From positions 30,533,567-30,597,566 of the forward strand of contig OY998184.1 of NCBI GenBank assembly GCA_963921935.1: a stretch of DNA of 64,000 nt. Reading direction: 5' to 3'. A program made the translations under genes and the position numbers. Of this stretch, positions 43,925-54,270 are shown piece by piece (position 1 is the stretch's first letter; the number at the start of each line of letters is the position of its first letter). Origin of the DNA: Galeruca laticollis (lineage: Eukaryota; Arthropoda; Insecta; Coleoptera; Chrysomelidae). The notes beneath the pieces are model-generated. The model made no database searches. It was not told where the DNA came from and was given only the letters and a program-made list of their open reading frames with translations.

Positions 43925-44884
43925 TCGAATGCGGCCTGATTCTAATTTTGGGATTGGGAGGGCCGGGCTTTAGGTCGGAAAACAACCTGTCCAAAACCCA
44001 GGTATGGTTTGAATCCAATCCTCTTCAACGTGGCCATGGATCAATCGTCAATGGTGAAAGTCCATGTTTGACCAGGGCCTGTAATTTCCTTGTGTAGGAT
44101 AGCCCACTCCAAGGTAAACAGACCGTGGTTCATTTTCCTCAGTCTGGTGAGGACCTGTTCTGAAGTCAGTTTACGACTGCCTTCGTCAGGTATGTAAGCC
44201 ACACGAATGTGTGGCTTTGGGAGTTGGTCACCTGAAACACATTTCAGGGAGGCACCGTCCCATGGCTGAAGTTTATTGACTACGCCAGTCAACCACGAGA
44301 CACTCTCCTGATTTACACAGGTGACCTGTAACCATCCAGGCCGGAAAGTACAGCTCTGGAACTGTAATTGTGGACCACCTTCAGGTATATCCTCTACAGC
44401 GGCCATAATGGCATACTGAAGGGACTTCATTCGTTTGGTCGTGATCGAGGCTGCCGGATGTTCCCACCTTGATGCTGGATACAGCCTGCCCATAAGAGGG
44501 CTTTTGTAAGTCAGTTTCACCTCACGTTACCATTGATTCAGCCGAGCAGGGCTTATTTGCCTCTTGTCCGGGTGAGTCATCGTTAGAGCGTGAGCTCTTG
44601 CTGGTACCAGCCACAGAGGGAGAATGTTTCCTCTCCTGCGGTTGATCCCGCTCCCGCTGCTCTAGAATTTGATGCAAGGCGGATTTGTAAGGAGCCCCAC
44701 TACTGAGGAGACGACTAAGTCGTTTCCTGGCTGCACCAACTAGCTTCTTAGGTTTATTTTCAGGAGTTGGAGACCTGAGTAGGTCTCGTTCCTGATCAGA
44801 TGTTACAGGGAGGTCAGTTGGAGTCGATAGGTCGACTTCCATCTCCTCTGTAGTTTTTATGTTTATTTTGGTTACTTCTTCCAT
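43925..44884 (-). pseudogene. LINE ORF1 with DUF4780 domain
   Basis: The first frame (44884-44522, 120 codons) is a charged Ser/Pro-rich N-terminus with KKLVGAARKRLSRLLSSGAP. The second (44520-44041) carries the domain: LQFQSCTFRPGWLQVTCVNQ, LQPWDGASLKCVSGDQLPKP, RLRKMNHGLFTLEWAILHKE. The DUF4780 strand SMATLKRIGFKPYLGFGQVV lies beyond the TGA at 44041 and runs to about 43925. So there are one frameshift (44520) and one stop. In insects this domain is found in ORF1-like proteins of non-LTR elements and probably binds RNA. No ORF2 follows it here. Confidence 0.7.
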
Positions 44885-45260
44885 AAAAGTCCCACGAGTA
44901 GCTAGGGAAAAAGAGGTCCATCGCGGCAGAGCCCTGCATTAGCATGACAAGGCTGACTTACGACGGGAGGGCGCCTAGTATCCCGAAGGTTCCGTTAGTG
45001 ACATATGATAGGCTCACTGTCATGCATCCCCTCGGCAAGGATACGCACACCTCAGGATTAAGCCGAAAGACCGTTGGGATGTCATTCAGTCAAAGAACAA
45101 CAGCACCAAAAATGATCCTGTTATGCCCATTACCAGCGGTGCTAACGTGGAAGCAGACACCCGATAGCTGAATTTGGACACCATCCCATAACCTGAGCTA
45201 ACATACATGCAAAAGCAGCAAGCAGTAGCTAAAGCAGTGCAACAATGAGCAAAGACGGCC
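44885..45260 (-). promoter_or_regulatory. Probable 5' UTR of the DUF4780 LINE
   Basis: Higher GC than its surroundings and directly upstream of the ORF1 ATG on the minus strand, as expected for a LINE leader with internal promoter. No specific promoter motif was identified. Confidence 0.35.
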
Positions 45261-45431
45261 AACCCCGCCTATTTGACACTTACTTATCAATTATACTTCT
45301 GATGTTTCTAGTAAAACGATAAGTGACGTATCCGTATTTAACAAGCATTTCTTAATTAACAAAATTCATTCTTCCATCCGTCGTTCCACCCAACAGATCC
45401 AAATAAGTATTTTATCACCAGTTGCGAAATA

Positions 45432-45465
45432 TTTTACTTTTCATAACTAGTTACGAAAAGTAAAA
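45432..45465. repeat. 34-bp near-perfect palindrome
   Basis: TTTTACTTTTC, then 12 bases (ATAACTAGTTAC), then GAAAAGTAAAA. Could be a foldback end or a hairpin; no context explains it. Confidence 0.8.
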
Positions 45466-45811
45466 CGTTTTAAAACGACAATAAGTTTAAAAAGTGTCAC
45501 CTTATATGTCAAAATTAGAAAAAAAATTGTGAAATCGGTTTGAAATTGACAATTTTCGACATTCATTAGAGTTTCAAAAAATCATTTTTTTGGCACTTAG
45601 TGCCTAAAAGTGAGATTATTTAGGCACAAGAACTGACATTAAACGTAAAAACTGGATCACACCACCTCTTGTAACTTCTGAAAAAAATAGGTTATATAAA
45701 ATAATGAAACATAACTACACACCACATAATATATGTGCTTTTAGGAGATATAGAAATTATTTATATACATTAATTAATCAAGCTAAATCATACTACTTCA
45801 ATGAAAAATAG

Positions 45812-46873
45812 ATGACAATAGGAATGTTGGGAAAATTGTGGGAATGTGTTAAGGAAATCACAGGCACCCAACGACAGAAAAAACCAATAAACGAAATTAT
45901 AACGCATACAAATACTGTAGTTCATAACCCAAAACAAATTGCAAATGCATTCTGTGAACACTTTACAAACGTTAGAGAAAATATGGATAACATGATAAGC
46001 AATGAAAATGTGATGAAAAATATTGAACAACAAAAGATATCTAAAACAATCTCCAAAAATATTGAAAATTGCAGAAATTTTACCCCAGTTTAAAGATGGA
46101 AATCCTAAGGAAACTTCAAACTATAAACCAATATCATTAATTTCAAATGAAATAAAGGTATTTGAAAAAATAATACAAAAACGAATCGTATCATTTATAA
46201 AAAAATATAACATATTATCAGATAGACAATACGGGTTTCATGAGAATATGTCGACGTCGGATGCAGTGGCCAGGTTGCTAGAAATGATAAGTAGTGCTTT
46301 AGATAAAAAACAACCATCCATTGCCATCTTTGTTGACTTGGCTAAGGCATTTGACAGTGCCGACCATAACAAGCTTTTATTGGTCTTAGAGAATGCAGGA
46401 GTTGGGGTATGGCTTACAAGCTACTTGAGAGTTACCTGGACGAAAGAGTGCAGTGTGTGAATGTTGGTGGAGCCCACTGTGAATCCAAACTTGTAAAATA
46501 TGGAGTACCTCAAGGAACAGTCCTGAGACCAATCCTCTTTAACATATACCTTAATGATACATTTTCTCAGGACACAAAAGGAGAAATTGTGAGTTTTGCT
46601 GATGACATCGCTGTATTCTATAAAAATGACAATTGGTTGGCTCTCAAGAATGATATTGATATCGATTTGGTTAAAATAGTTGATTTTTCTGAGACAAGAC
46701 TACTTACAATGAACTATAAAAAAACCTTTTTGTTACCGTTTACTTCACACAGCACCGGCTTGCCACCATTTGAACAAATATCTATTACTGTATCTACAAG
46801 AGAAATGTTTCATATCAAAACATCAAATAAAATTAAATATCTCGGAATTTTCCTTGATTCCCATTTACGATAG
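45812..46873 (+). pseudogene. LINE C reverse transcriptase
   Basis: PQFKDGNPKETSNYKPISLI (fingers) and SDRQYGFHENMSTSDAVARL, then IAIFVDLAKAFDSADHNKLL (motif A, Asp intact). After a frame change at about 46409-46460 come VKYGVPQGTVLRPILFNIYL (motif B) and VSFADDIAVFYKND (motif C, FADD intact), then IKYLGIFLDSHLR and a stop. The three frames need two shifts. All catalytic aspartates remain, unlike LINE A and B. Confidence 0.85.
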
Positions 46874-47382
46874 GACTACCAAATAAACTATTTAATACAA
46901 AAAAACTAAGATTTGTACTATATAAACTTAAATATCTATTTAATATTCTAAAATTAACTTACCTTTAAATTCTTTATTAAGCACTGGTCGAACGCCAACT
47001 AACATATGGTTTTATTGCTTGGTGATCGGCGGGGGAAACTCTTATCGAGTACCTACAAAAAGTTCAAAAATGTATATTGAAAGTTTCATTTTACAAACCC
47101 GGAACCTACCCTACAACTGTGCTCTACCAAGAAACTGAAGTACTTAACATATGCCAATTATATGTTAAAGTCATTTTACTAAAGCAACATAAAGACAAAG
47201 CCACTCTAAAAGCAATTCAACATAGCTATCCAATCAGATATAAGAAAAGTGCTGCCGTAATACCCTTAATGAGAAAAGCTATAGGTGAAAGAAGTTTCAC
47301 ATACCTGGCTCCAAAGTTATATGATCAGTTACCGTCTGATTTGAAAAAAATTAACTCTTCAAGTTTGATAAAAAAAAAATAA
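46874..47382 (+). pseudogene. LINE C C-terminal region
   Basis: After a stop-ridden stretch, 47077-47382 is open with LNICQLYVKVILLKQHKDKA and IPLMRKAIGERSFTYLAPKL, YDQLPSDLKKI. The YxAPKLYNxLP motif is typical at the end of BS-like LINE ORF2. Confidence 0.75.
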
Positions 47383-47821
47383 TAAACTGGATCCTATATT
47401 TTCCAGCCGATACAATGCAAAAATTTATTTCTCCACGAGAAGAAACTTATTATAGTCTGTCCATTTTATCGTGATTAGTAAAACCTAAATAATGTTTGTC
47501 TTATTGATGGTTTGAATGATTTTGCTTACGTTTTTGTTGTCGTTTTGTGTTTTGTATTCTATATGTTATGGCTCATATTTTCATTCTTTGAAATGTTCCC
47601 ATATAAATTTATAATATTTGTCTTTGTAAATGATGGCTTTTTAAATTCTATACAAATATTTTTTATGATAAATGAACTACCACATTCACGCACGCTCTTT
47701 TGCGATGAAAATGGGTGACTACTTATTTACTTAACTTATATTCAATATGCTTGTTTCTTTTTGAATGTATATTGTAATTATTGTAACTGTAACTGCGACA
47801 AATAATGATTATTATTATTAG

Positions 47822-48439
47822 TACTAGTGTCTAACAGTAAAAATGAAACATTAAATACTATGAAAATATTTACTTATTATAAATCTTTAAAGGTACAATT
47901 ATGTAAATTATTAAAGTGAATACTAGAGGCATCCAACTTCTCTTTTCTAAGAGCAATACAAGCGGTAGTAGTCGGCATAAGTAAATTACTTTTACTTTTA
48001 ATGCTGGTAGCTTCTGCTTCTGCGTACACTGCTTTTAATTTCTTATTTGGCGTATATTTCTCCCTTTTGATACTTCGGTTTTCTGTGCAATTGAATTTTC
48101 ACTTATAATCTCCCGTAATCCGTGGAAATATTTCCGGACATTTATTCAAGGACGTGGTGGAATCGGTAAGAAAATTTTACACCCAAAATTTATATCAAAA
48201 TTCTGACATTTTGAAACTTACTTCGCCAAAATAAAGTTGGCTAGACAGGTTAACATAAGGGCTATTTTGGCGAAGCAAATTAGTTTAAACCCGTTGAACA
48301 TTTGACATGTGATAAATGTCAAATGTTTACCAGGTTTGGATCGGTTGGCTTCGTCAAAATACCCCTATTGTTTTGCGGTGCATGATATATTTGTCTTAAA
48401 CGTCACATAATTTAATCGCATTTCACGCGTTTTTTAAAA
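47822..48439. other. Spacer with small inverted repeats
   Basis: ACATTTGACAT/ATGTCAAATGT (48298-48326) forms a perfect 11-bp-arm hairpin. TTCGCCAAAATA (48222) and TATTTTGGCGAA (48265) form another. The minus strand at 47930-48130 looks weakly coding but has no recognisable domain. Confidence 0.5.
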
Positions 48440-49690
48440 TACATTATGGCTCGTTTTGGAAAAATCCTGAGAAAATGGAAGCAGAAGTGGCAAATTTATC
48501 TCCCGAGATTCGAAGAAGTCGAAATTAAGCGTATGAAGGCAGTTTCTAGTTTTTTGTGCGGAAATATCCTACAATGTTGAAGATACAACAATATCGATGA
48601 CCGCGTTGACATCAATTTTAGAAGATTATGCGTTAAATATTAAGAAGAAGAATTCTGATGATTACAAAGAATATGTCATTAAGGTATATTACATATTTTT
48701 AGATTATTTGACAAAATGGCAAGATTACAAAAAAAATATTGAACCGCTAAAATTATTGTTTTGATCTAGGTTATGTGGAACTCTACAGCAAAACAACTTC
48801 AAACCTTTTTTTTTGAAAAGTATCGGATTAAATTTCATACTTTTAATGATGTGGATTTTAGAGGGGGCTAGAGCAGCTCGCAACATGAAGAGAAGACAGC
48901 TACAAAAGGACCCAGTAAAAGGAAAGAGAAGTGCGGCAGCTTTAACAAGCGAAGATTATAAGCAAATATTAAAAATATGGGATTAGAATACACCAAGTGG
49001 TTCATAAAAAATTATTTTACATCGCTTCCCCCGAGTTAACTTGGAGGTGTGAAGAAAGAGCCGCTGCGAAAGTTGGTATTTTTCCAAAGAGTTCGACAAC
49101 AAAAACAACTTCACAGGCAGAATAGAGTATAACCCCATCTTCACAAAGACCGTACAAAGTGAATCCCAAAAAATTTCTGATAGCAAGTGGCTAATTGAAA
49201 ATACAAAAAATCCTGGAGTTTGTTCAGTTAGACTGTTTCATAAGTTAATTAAAAATCGTGATAATTCAATCAAAGTTGATAGATTGTTTCTAACACCGAA
49301 CCCCAAACCGAAATCATCGAATTGGTTTAAACACTGTCCTGTTGGAAAAAACACTATGTCAACCTCGTTTAACGAAGCAACCTTTAAGGTAGGCATTGAC
49401 ACCAAGAAAATAAAGATAACGAACCATTCTGCGAGGGCTACACCTGTGTCTAGCCTGATCAAAAAAGGAGTAAGCGAGCAACAACTTATTAAAATAAATG
49501 AGCACAGTAGCAGCCAATCCATTAAACCTCATCTGCAAATGGACATAGAACATTATCAAGATACTATTATTGTCATGAGGGGCGAAAATAAGTCAATGGA
49601 GAAAGGTAACCACAGTGTGGCATCGGCATCTATCGTTGGACTGGAACCAGAATCTCACAAACATACAAACAACAACTCTAACAGCTAAGC
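48440..49690 (+). pseudogene. Crypton-like tyrosine recombinase 1
   Basis: The best part is 49284-49688: LTPNPKPKSSNWFKHCPVGK, then VGIDTKKIKITNHSARATPV and SSLIKKGVSEQQLIKINEHS. This is the catalytic end of DUF3504/Crypton-type tyrosine recombinases (WFKNxPIGxNT, TNHSxRxT, KKGVxEQxLIKxTGHSS). Upstream fragments in other frames (NMKRRQLQKDPVKGKRSAAA, about 48880-48940; a block before 49240) belong to the same protein. An 86-bp GT-AG intron is likely at 48684-48769. The NHSAR Arg is present. The GH of the second catalytic box is EH, and the position usually Tyr in IKPYLQ is His, so it is probably dead. Confidence 0.65.
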
Positions 49691-50049
49691 AAGTATTGTT
49701 TATAACAATTGTATTTTTAAGGTTACAAATAATTTTTAGTTAAAATAATAAAATACTAGTGATGTGATTAGGTCAGACATTTCATTTATTAGATAATGGT
49801 TTTTGAATTTTTACTTAGAAGGTACCTAATGTAATAGTGCCTAATATCTGATTAAATATGTAGTTATAATAAATTATTAAACGTATTTTTTATTTATTAT
49901 TATTATTCTGTTGAGATTTCTCACGAGTAGAACTAATACAATAATCAATTGTTATTCCATAAGACTTTACTTTTTATAGGTATGTAGGAGGATACCTAAG
50001 TTATGAAAAATATGTTCCAGTCTTTAGTAAAACAAAATGGTTTTTAATA
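49691..50049. other. Unassigned AT-rich DNA
   Basis: No coding signature. Confidence 0.4.
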
Positions 50050-50395
50050 AAACATAGGAAACAACATATCCTATTCACTTTAGTAATAAAGGAAGCAATA
50101 CATTTGTGAATTCAAATATTTATCTTTGCAACACAATTCACTTAGTATTACTAAAAAAGAAGGAAAGTAAAGTTATATAGAAAAGTGATGTCTATGACAG
50201 TTTATCGAAGATAATTAATAAAATGAAGAAACAGGTTACTCTCACTTTAGTAATGAAGAAGGCATTCAGTTTTTGAATTCAAATATTTCACTATGCAACA
50301 CAATTCACTTAGTATTACTAAAATAAAATAGGAGGAAAGTAAGTTTTTGTAGAAAAGCGATGTCTATGGCAATATGTTAATGATTCTTAAAAAAA
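50050..50395 (+). repeat. Tandem duplication, 167-bp unit
   Basis: CACTTTAGTAAT at 50076 recurs at 50243. Both copies contain TGCAACACAATTCACTTAGT, AGGAAAGTAA and AGAAAAG(T/C)GATGTCTATG. Each unit has an internal TTAGTAAT/ATTACTAA inverted pair. Confidence 0.8.
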
Positions 50396-50502
50396 TCATT
50401 ACTGCAATCAAGTTGGCCCAGGCTTGTGATGTCAAAATCGTCTTCGCTATACGTTACGTTGACAGTCATTTACTCTAGCTTCTAATTGTTCACAATTTAA
50501 TC

Positions 50503-50888
50503 ATGGCACTAAGCAACCGGAAAACTAATTTAAAACCTTATAGTATATGTAATCCTTGCACCAAAATTGGGGAGATTCTAATGTCTCATAAAAATTTAAA
50601 GAATTTACTGAGAAAAGAACTGGAATCAGTTTGCATCAAGAAACCCGTTTTGCAGCTATTCAAAACATTTTGGAGGAACATATCCCATCTTCTTCACGTA
50701 GATCCAGGGCTCAGCAGAACAAAATCTCATCAAAATATTAAAAAAATTTATGAAACACAGACGTCTGATGGAAATGGAAAATAAAGATTATAATTATGTT
50801 TCTCGTTACCCGTTGCAAAGAGAAGAGGTCCAGTCAGAATTTCAAGAACATTTAGAAGAAATCTCGAAACAAATATTTGGTAAATAAT
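50503..50888 (+). pseudogene. Unassigned coding remnant
   Basis: The frame 50503-50784 starts MALSNRKTNLKPYSICNPCT. A second frame overlaps and ends DYNYVSRYPLQREEVQSEFQ, EHLEEISKQIFGK and a stop at about 50887. The joint between the frames (about 50720-50770) contains stops. The amphipathic, acidic C-terminus looks protein-coding, but I know no family. It could be the start of a Crypton-associated or retroelement protein. Confidence 0.35.
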
Positions 50889-53107
50889 TGTTTGTATCTA
50901 TTTACTATTTCAAAATAAATAAAAACATCACAATCTTTGGATAGGTAGGTATTGATTTTTTAACCATATGATAGCTGTCAATTTTGTTTGCCGAATTTGG
51001 CAGGAGGAAAATAATTTCCGAAAAATTTGAAGTTTGCCATATGCAACTGTTAAAATTACAGTGTGTAATTGGCTCAAAATGACAAGTATAACATTTTCGA
51101 TGTAGCCTTCAGTAACCGAGCTTGATCGTCAACCCCATGTCGCTTCAATAGTATCATGTTCGCTTCTGAATCTGCCAATAATGTTGCAGTGCTGCGCCGT
51201 AAACAATCACCAGTGTGTAATAAATACGAATACCAAATAGAAAATTTGAATTAGTAGCTTTCAGAACACACAGTAAAACAAATTTTATTTCAAATAAAAA
51301 TAAAAGTAGAATGCGACCCACATTTTGTTTAGAAGAATGATACAAAACCATAACAGCTTTGAAACAAATAAAACATTTTACTAGGTCAAAATGAAATAAA
51401 TGTTTTGTATACAACTAGTTAATAACGTGAAATTGAGGCCGTTTCAAAACAAAAAATTTGATTTTGCAATTCAACAAAAATAACCCAAACCTAATTCGGG
51501 GGGATAGTAAAAACCAAGTACAGAGCAGTAAGAGCGACAGACAGTGTCGGGGCGAATACGCGAAGGGAAAAGTTCTTTTCCTGTCACGGTAACGGGCATC
51601 AGTTTTTTTGGTGTTAGCGGTTTCAGAGGAAAAAGTTCTCTCCGTTGTGTCAGGGCGTGAAAGGGATACTTAGCTATCCTTGACGGTGAACACTGTCCCC
51701 CTTCGTGACACAAAACGGGAAGACTCACCCTCTACGCTAAGTTTTCAGCATAGCACGATACCGGTTACTGGCACTACCCGCTGTTGCTAAAAAGATAGTG
51801 AAGATAGGCAGTAGCAAGGCCGGAGAAAGGAAGTTTTCCAACGCAGTAAGTTTTTAAACAAGTTGTTTTTTTTGATGAGACATTTATTCGTTTTGTTATT
51901 TTGCGCTGGTTCTGAACTTGGTATTTATAAATTCACTGTTTTACATAGGGAGTAGCTATAACAAATATAATTATTTTATTGTCTGCTCTTTCACGGGGAC
52001 TGGACAACTTGGCCTCTTTCAGTTAAATATTGAATATCCAGGCTCACAATTTGGGCACAGCTCGTTCTGTAGGATATTATTTTATCGTGTGTGATGAATT
52101 AATAAGATTTCACAGGGTAGCGCCAATCTGACAAGAGCTAGGTTTCTAATTATTTAATTATTATTTTGTTGCGCCACATAATTCGCTTCCATCTCGTAGG
52201 TAGGATATAAATAAGAGTTAACAAAAGGTTAATTTGTACTTAGTATTAAAGGGCCGGAGCGTATGATTTTCTTCTTCCTATTGTTCTCAGCGAACTTGTG
52301 CTAAGATAAATAATTTCAAATTGTTTTTTTGTTCATACGTGATTAGGAATTTCTTTCAGATTAAGTGAAAGAAATAAACATTGTAGGTTATTCAAATACC
52401 TGCAAATTTTGCAACTCGAAACTCACGCATTGAAACGGTAGTGTCGATAAACAATTATTGTTCAGAGATCAGCAGAATTAGTTTACGACTCTACTTCCAC
52501 TTTTTATCAAGGGCAATGACACGAAACCACAGTAGTTTCGTATAGTATAGCGTTTAAGAGTAAATAAATATAATTTTTTTTGCGCCTCGAGACAGGTGAA
52601 TATCGAGCTAAGGGTTAAATCATACGCCCCTCACGCACGTTGAAATACAAAAACGATAAGGGGGTAATTTCTTTGTTCTATCTCAGGGCGAGGGTTATAT
52701 TATAATTGTTTTATTGACAGTCATATGTTATACAGTGAAAGACGTAGGATGTACAATTTATGAATAAGTGTATAGGTAATTTTTATGCCGGGGGAATTTA
52801 ATAATTTGTGTTGTGAATGGACTTTTGATTTATGTATATTTGGATACAGAGAAAGTTTTATTATGTTTTTTTTTATATAACTTTGTGGTTCTCCCATACT
52901 TTATTTATCATCTCTACCCGAATTTTCTCTAGAGTGTATCAACATTGGATACGAGTCCGAACCGAGAGAACAATCCTGTCCTGGCGAAGGAAATCAAACC
53001 GTTTTAATCCCAGGCGCTCCCAGCTTAAATCGGACTGAGGGGTTGCCTTACCACGCTCGGCTATAAAGTAAAAAGGTAAAAAGGCATTGTTAAAAGAAAA
53101 GGCATTG
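50889..53107. other. Gene-free stretch with a GC-richer block at 51480-51860
   Basis: 51480-51860 is clearly less AT-rich than its neighbours and ends in GCA|GTAAGTTTTT, a good splice donor, so it could be a non-coding first exon or an LTR. The antisense frame at 51471-51728 has no domain. The remainder is AT-rich with no features. Confidence 0.4.
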
Positions 53108-53272
53108 GAGGGGTGACAGCGGACCCGGTATAGCAGGGTCAAATCTATTACATTTTGAGGCCAGGTATTACGTTAGGGTCTAGTACTTATTACACTGGTG
53201 ACAGCATTTTTTTTAATAAACAAGTCAGTTGAAGAAGGTTAGAGTTCATTACAGTGGTGGTGGTGACAGCAT
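53108..53272 (+). repeat. Cluster of TTAC-x-TGGTGACAGC motifs
   Basis: GGGGTGACAGCGGA (53110), ATTACACTGGTGACAGCA (53190) and ATTACAGTGGTGGTGGTGACAGCA (53248). The same motif recurs at 59360-59560. Confidence 0.65.
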
Positions 53273-53274
53273 TT

Positions 53275-53755
53275 GTTAGAAGTGTATTCAATGGCGTTGG
53301 AGAGTCCAAGGAATTCCGCTATCTTTTTCGGCATACCTCCAATTGTATTGATTCAAACTGGCAGGGTACAGCATTTATTATTCTGATACGTCAAGAAAAA
53401 TCGTTGATGTGTCACAATGAGTGGACGGAAGTTTTATGTACGTACTAAATACATGTAATACATTGAAATCATCTATTGATCCCTCAGTAATCGAAATATG
53501 AGTTTTTGTATTCGGAATCTCGACACTAATAAATGACTGACAATCTTTAATGGCATGCTCCAAATACTCCAACGATTGAAACAACCGTTCTAATTCCAGT
53601 TTTGTAAATATTTTTGATTTCTTAGGCTGATATCCGGAAGCTTTTCTTTTTAAATATGCAGTTAGGTTTGTGAATTTGCTAATATCTACGTTTTTATTCA
53701 ATTAAATCATGTTGCTAAGCATCGAATATTTACTCCACATACTTGACGACCTTAA
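53275..53755 (-). pseudogene. Tyrosine recombinase 2 (XerD/Crypton-like), N-terminal half
   Basis: The minus strand gives MWSKYSMLSNMI, a stop, then NKNVDISKFTNLTAYLKRKA, YQPKKSKIFTKLELERLF, and SVEIPNTKTHISITEGSID. In another frame INTIGGMPKKIAEFLGLSNA IEYTS follows. This is the core-binding domain and start of the catalytic domain of an insect transposon recombinase. It is cut just before the GHCFRR catalytic box by the TGGTGACAGC cluster. The outer end at 53752-53755 is TTAA, next to piggyBac 4. A different family from recombinase 1. Confidence 0.65.
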
Positions 53756-54041
53756 AACCCTCTATCCAGAAAGGCTGCCCGGAGGCCGCTATCATTCTAA
53801 TCTACGTAGGCTTATATTTACAAAATTTATTTCGTTTAAAACGATTTGTTTGCCTTGAGGAATTCTAGATCTACGAAATCGAATAGTATGAACCGTTTGA
53901 TCGCATCCGATCATCGAATACAGTCAGTTCTTTGTTTGCAATCGCTTTGTGTGTATGCTTAAAATTATCGGGTGTGACTGAAAACTTCTAAAGTAAAAAA
54001 AAGGTAGTTGTTTTTGTCGAATTTTAGTGGGAATTTTTTAG

Positions 54042-54269
54042 GTGAGTGTAAAAATACATATATCTTTTTTGGATTGTTTCGGTTTGAAAAAAAATAATAA
54101 TACAAGTGGTTTGTATCAGAGTTCTATTCGATGTATTTGTTGTCAGGTATAGATATAATGTAAAATTATATTATTTTTCTTCAATTAGAATTTTTATAAA
54201 AACACTTTCTAATGAAATAATTTCACAGTATGGTAACTTTCAACAATAAATTGATATATTTTATTGCAG
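54042..54269 (+). other. Leader intron of piggyBac 4
   Basis: AG|GTGAGTGTAA at 54042 and TTTTATTGCAG at 54269, one base before the ATG at 54271. Predicted from splice consensus only. Confidence 0.55.
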
Positions 54270-54270
54270 A

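Larger units (their letters stand above)
45640..47821 (+). mobile_element. LINE C (BS/Jockey-like), 5'-truncated
   Basis: RT in two main frames, then C-terminal remnants and a 3' UTR that ends in a TGATTATTATTATTA tail at 47806-47821. No endonuclease lies upstream, so it is 5'-truncated. The least damaged RT in the window. Confidence 0.85.

Noticed and set aside
51471..51728. 85-codon minus-strand frame in the GC-richer block
   Set aside because: No domain, and the block looks non-coding on both strands.
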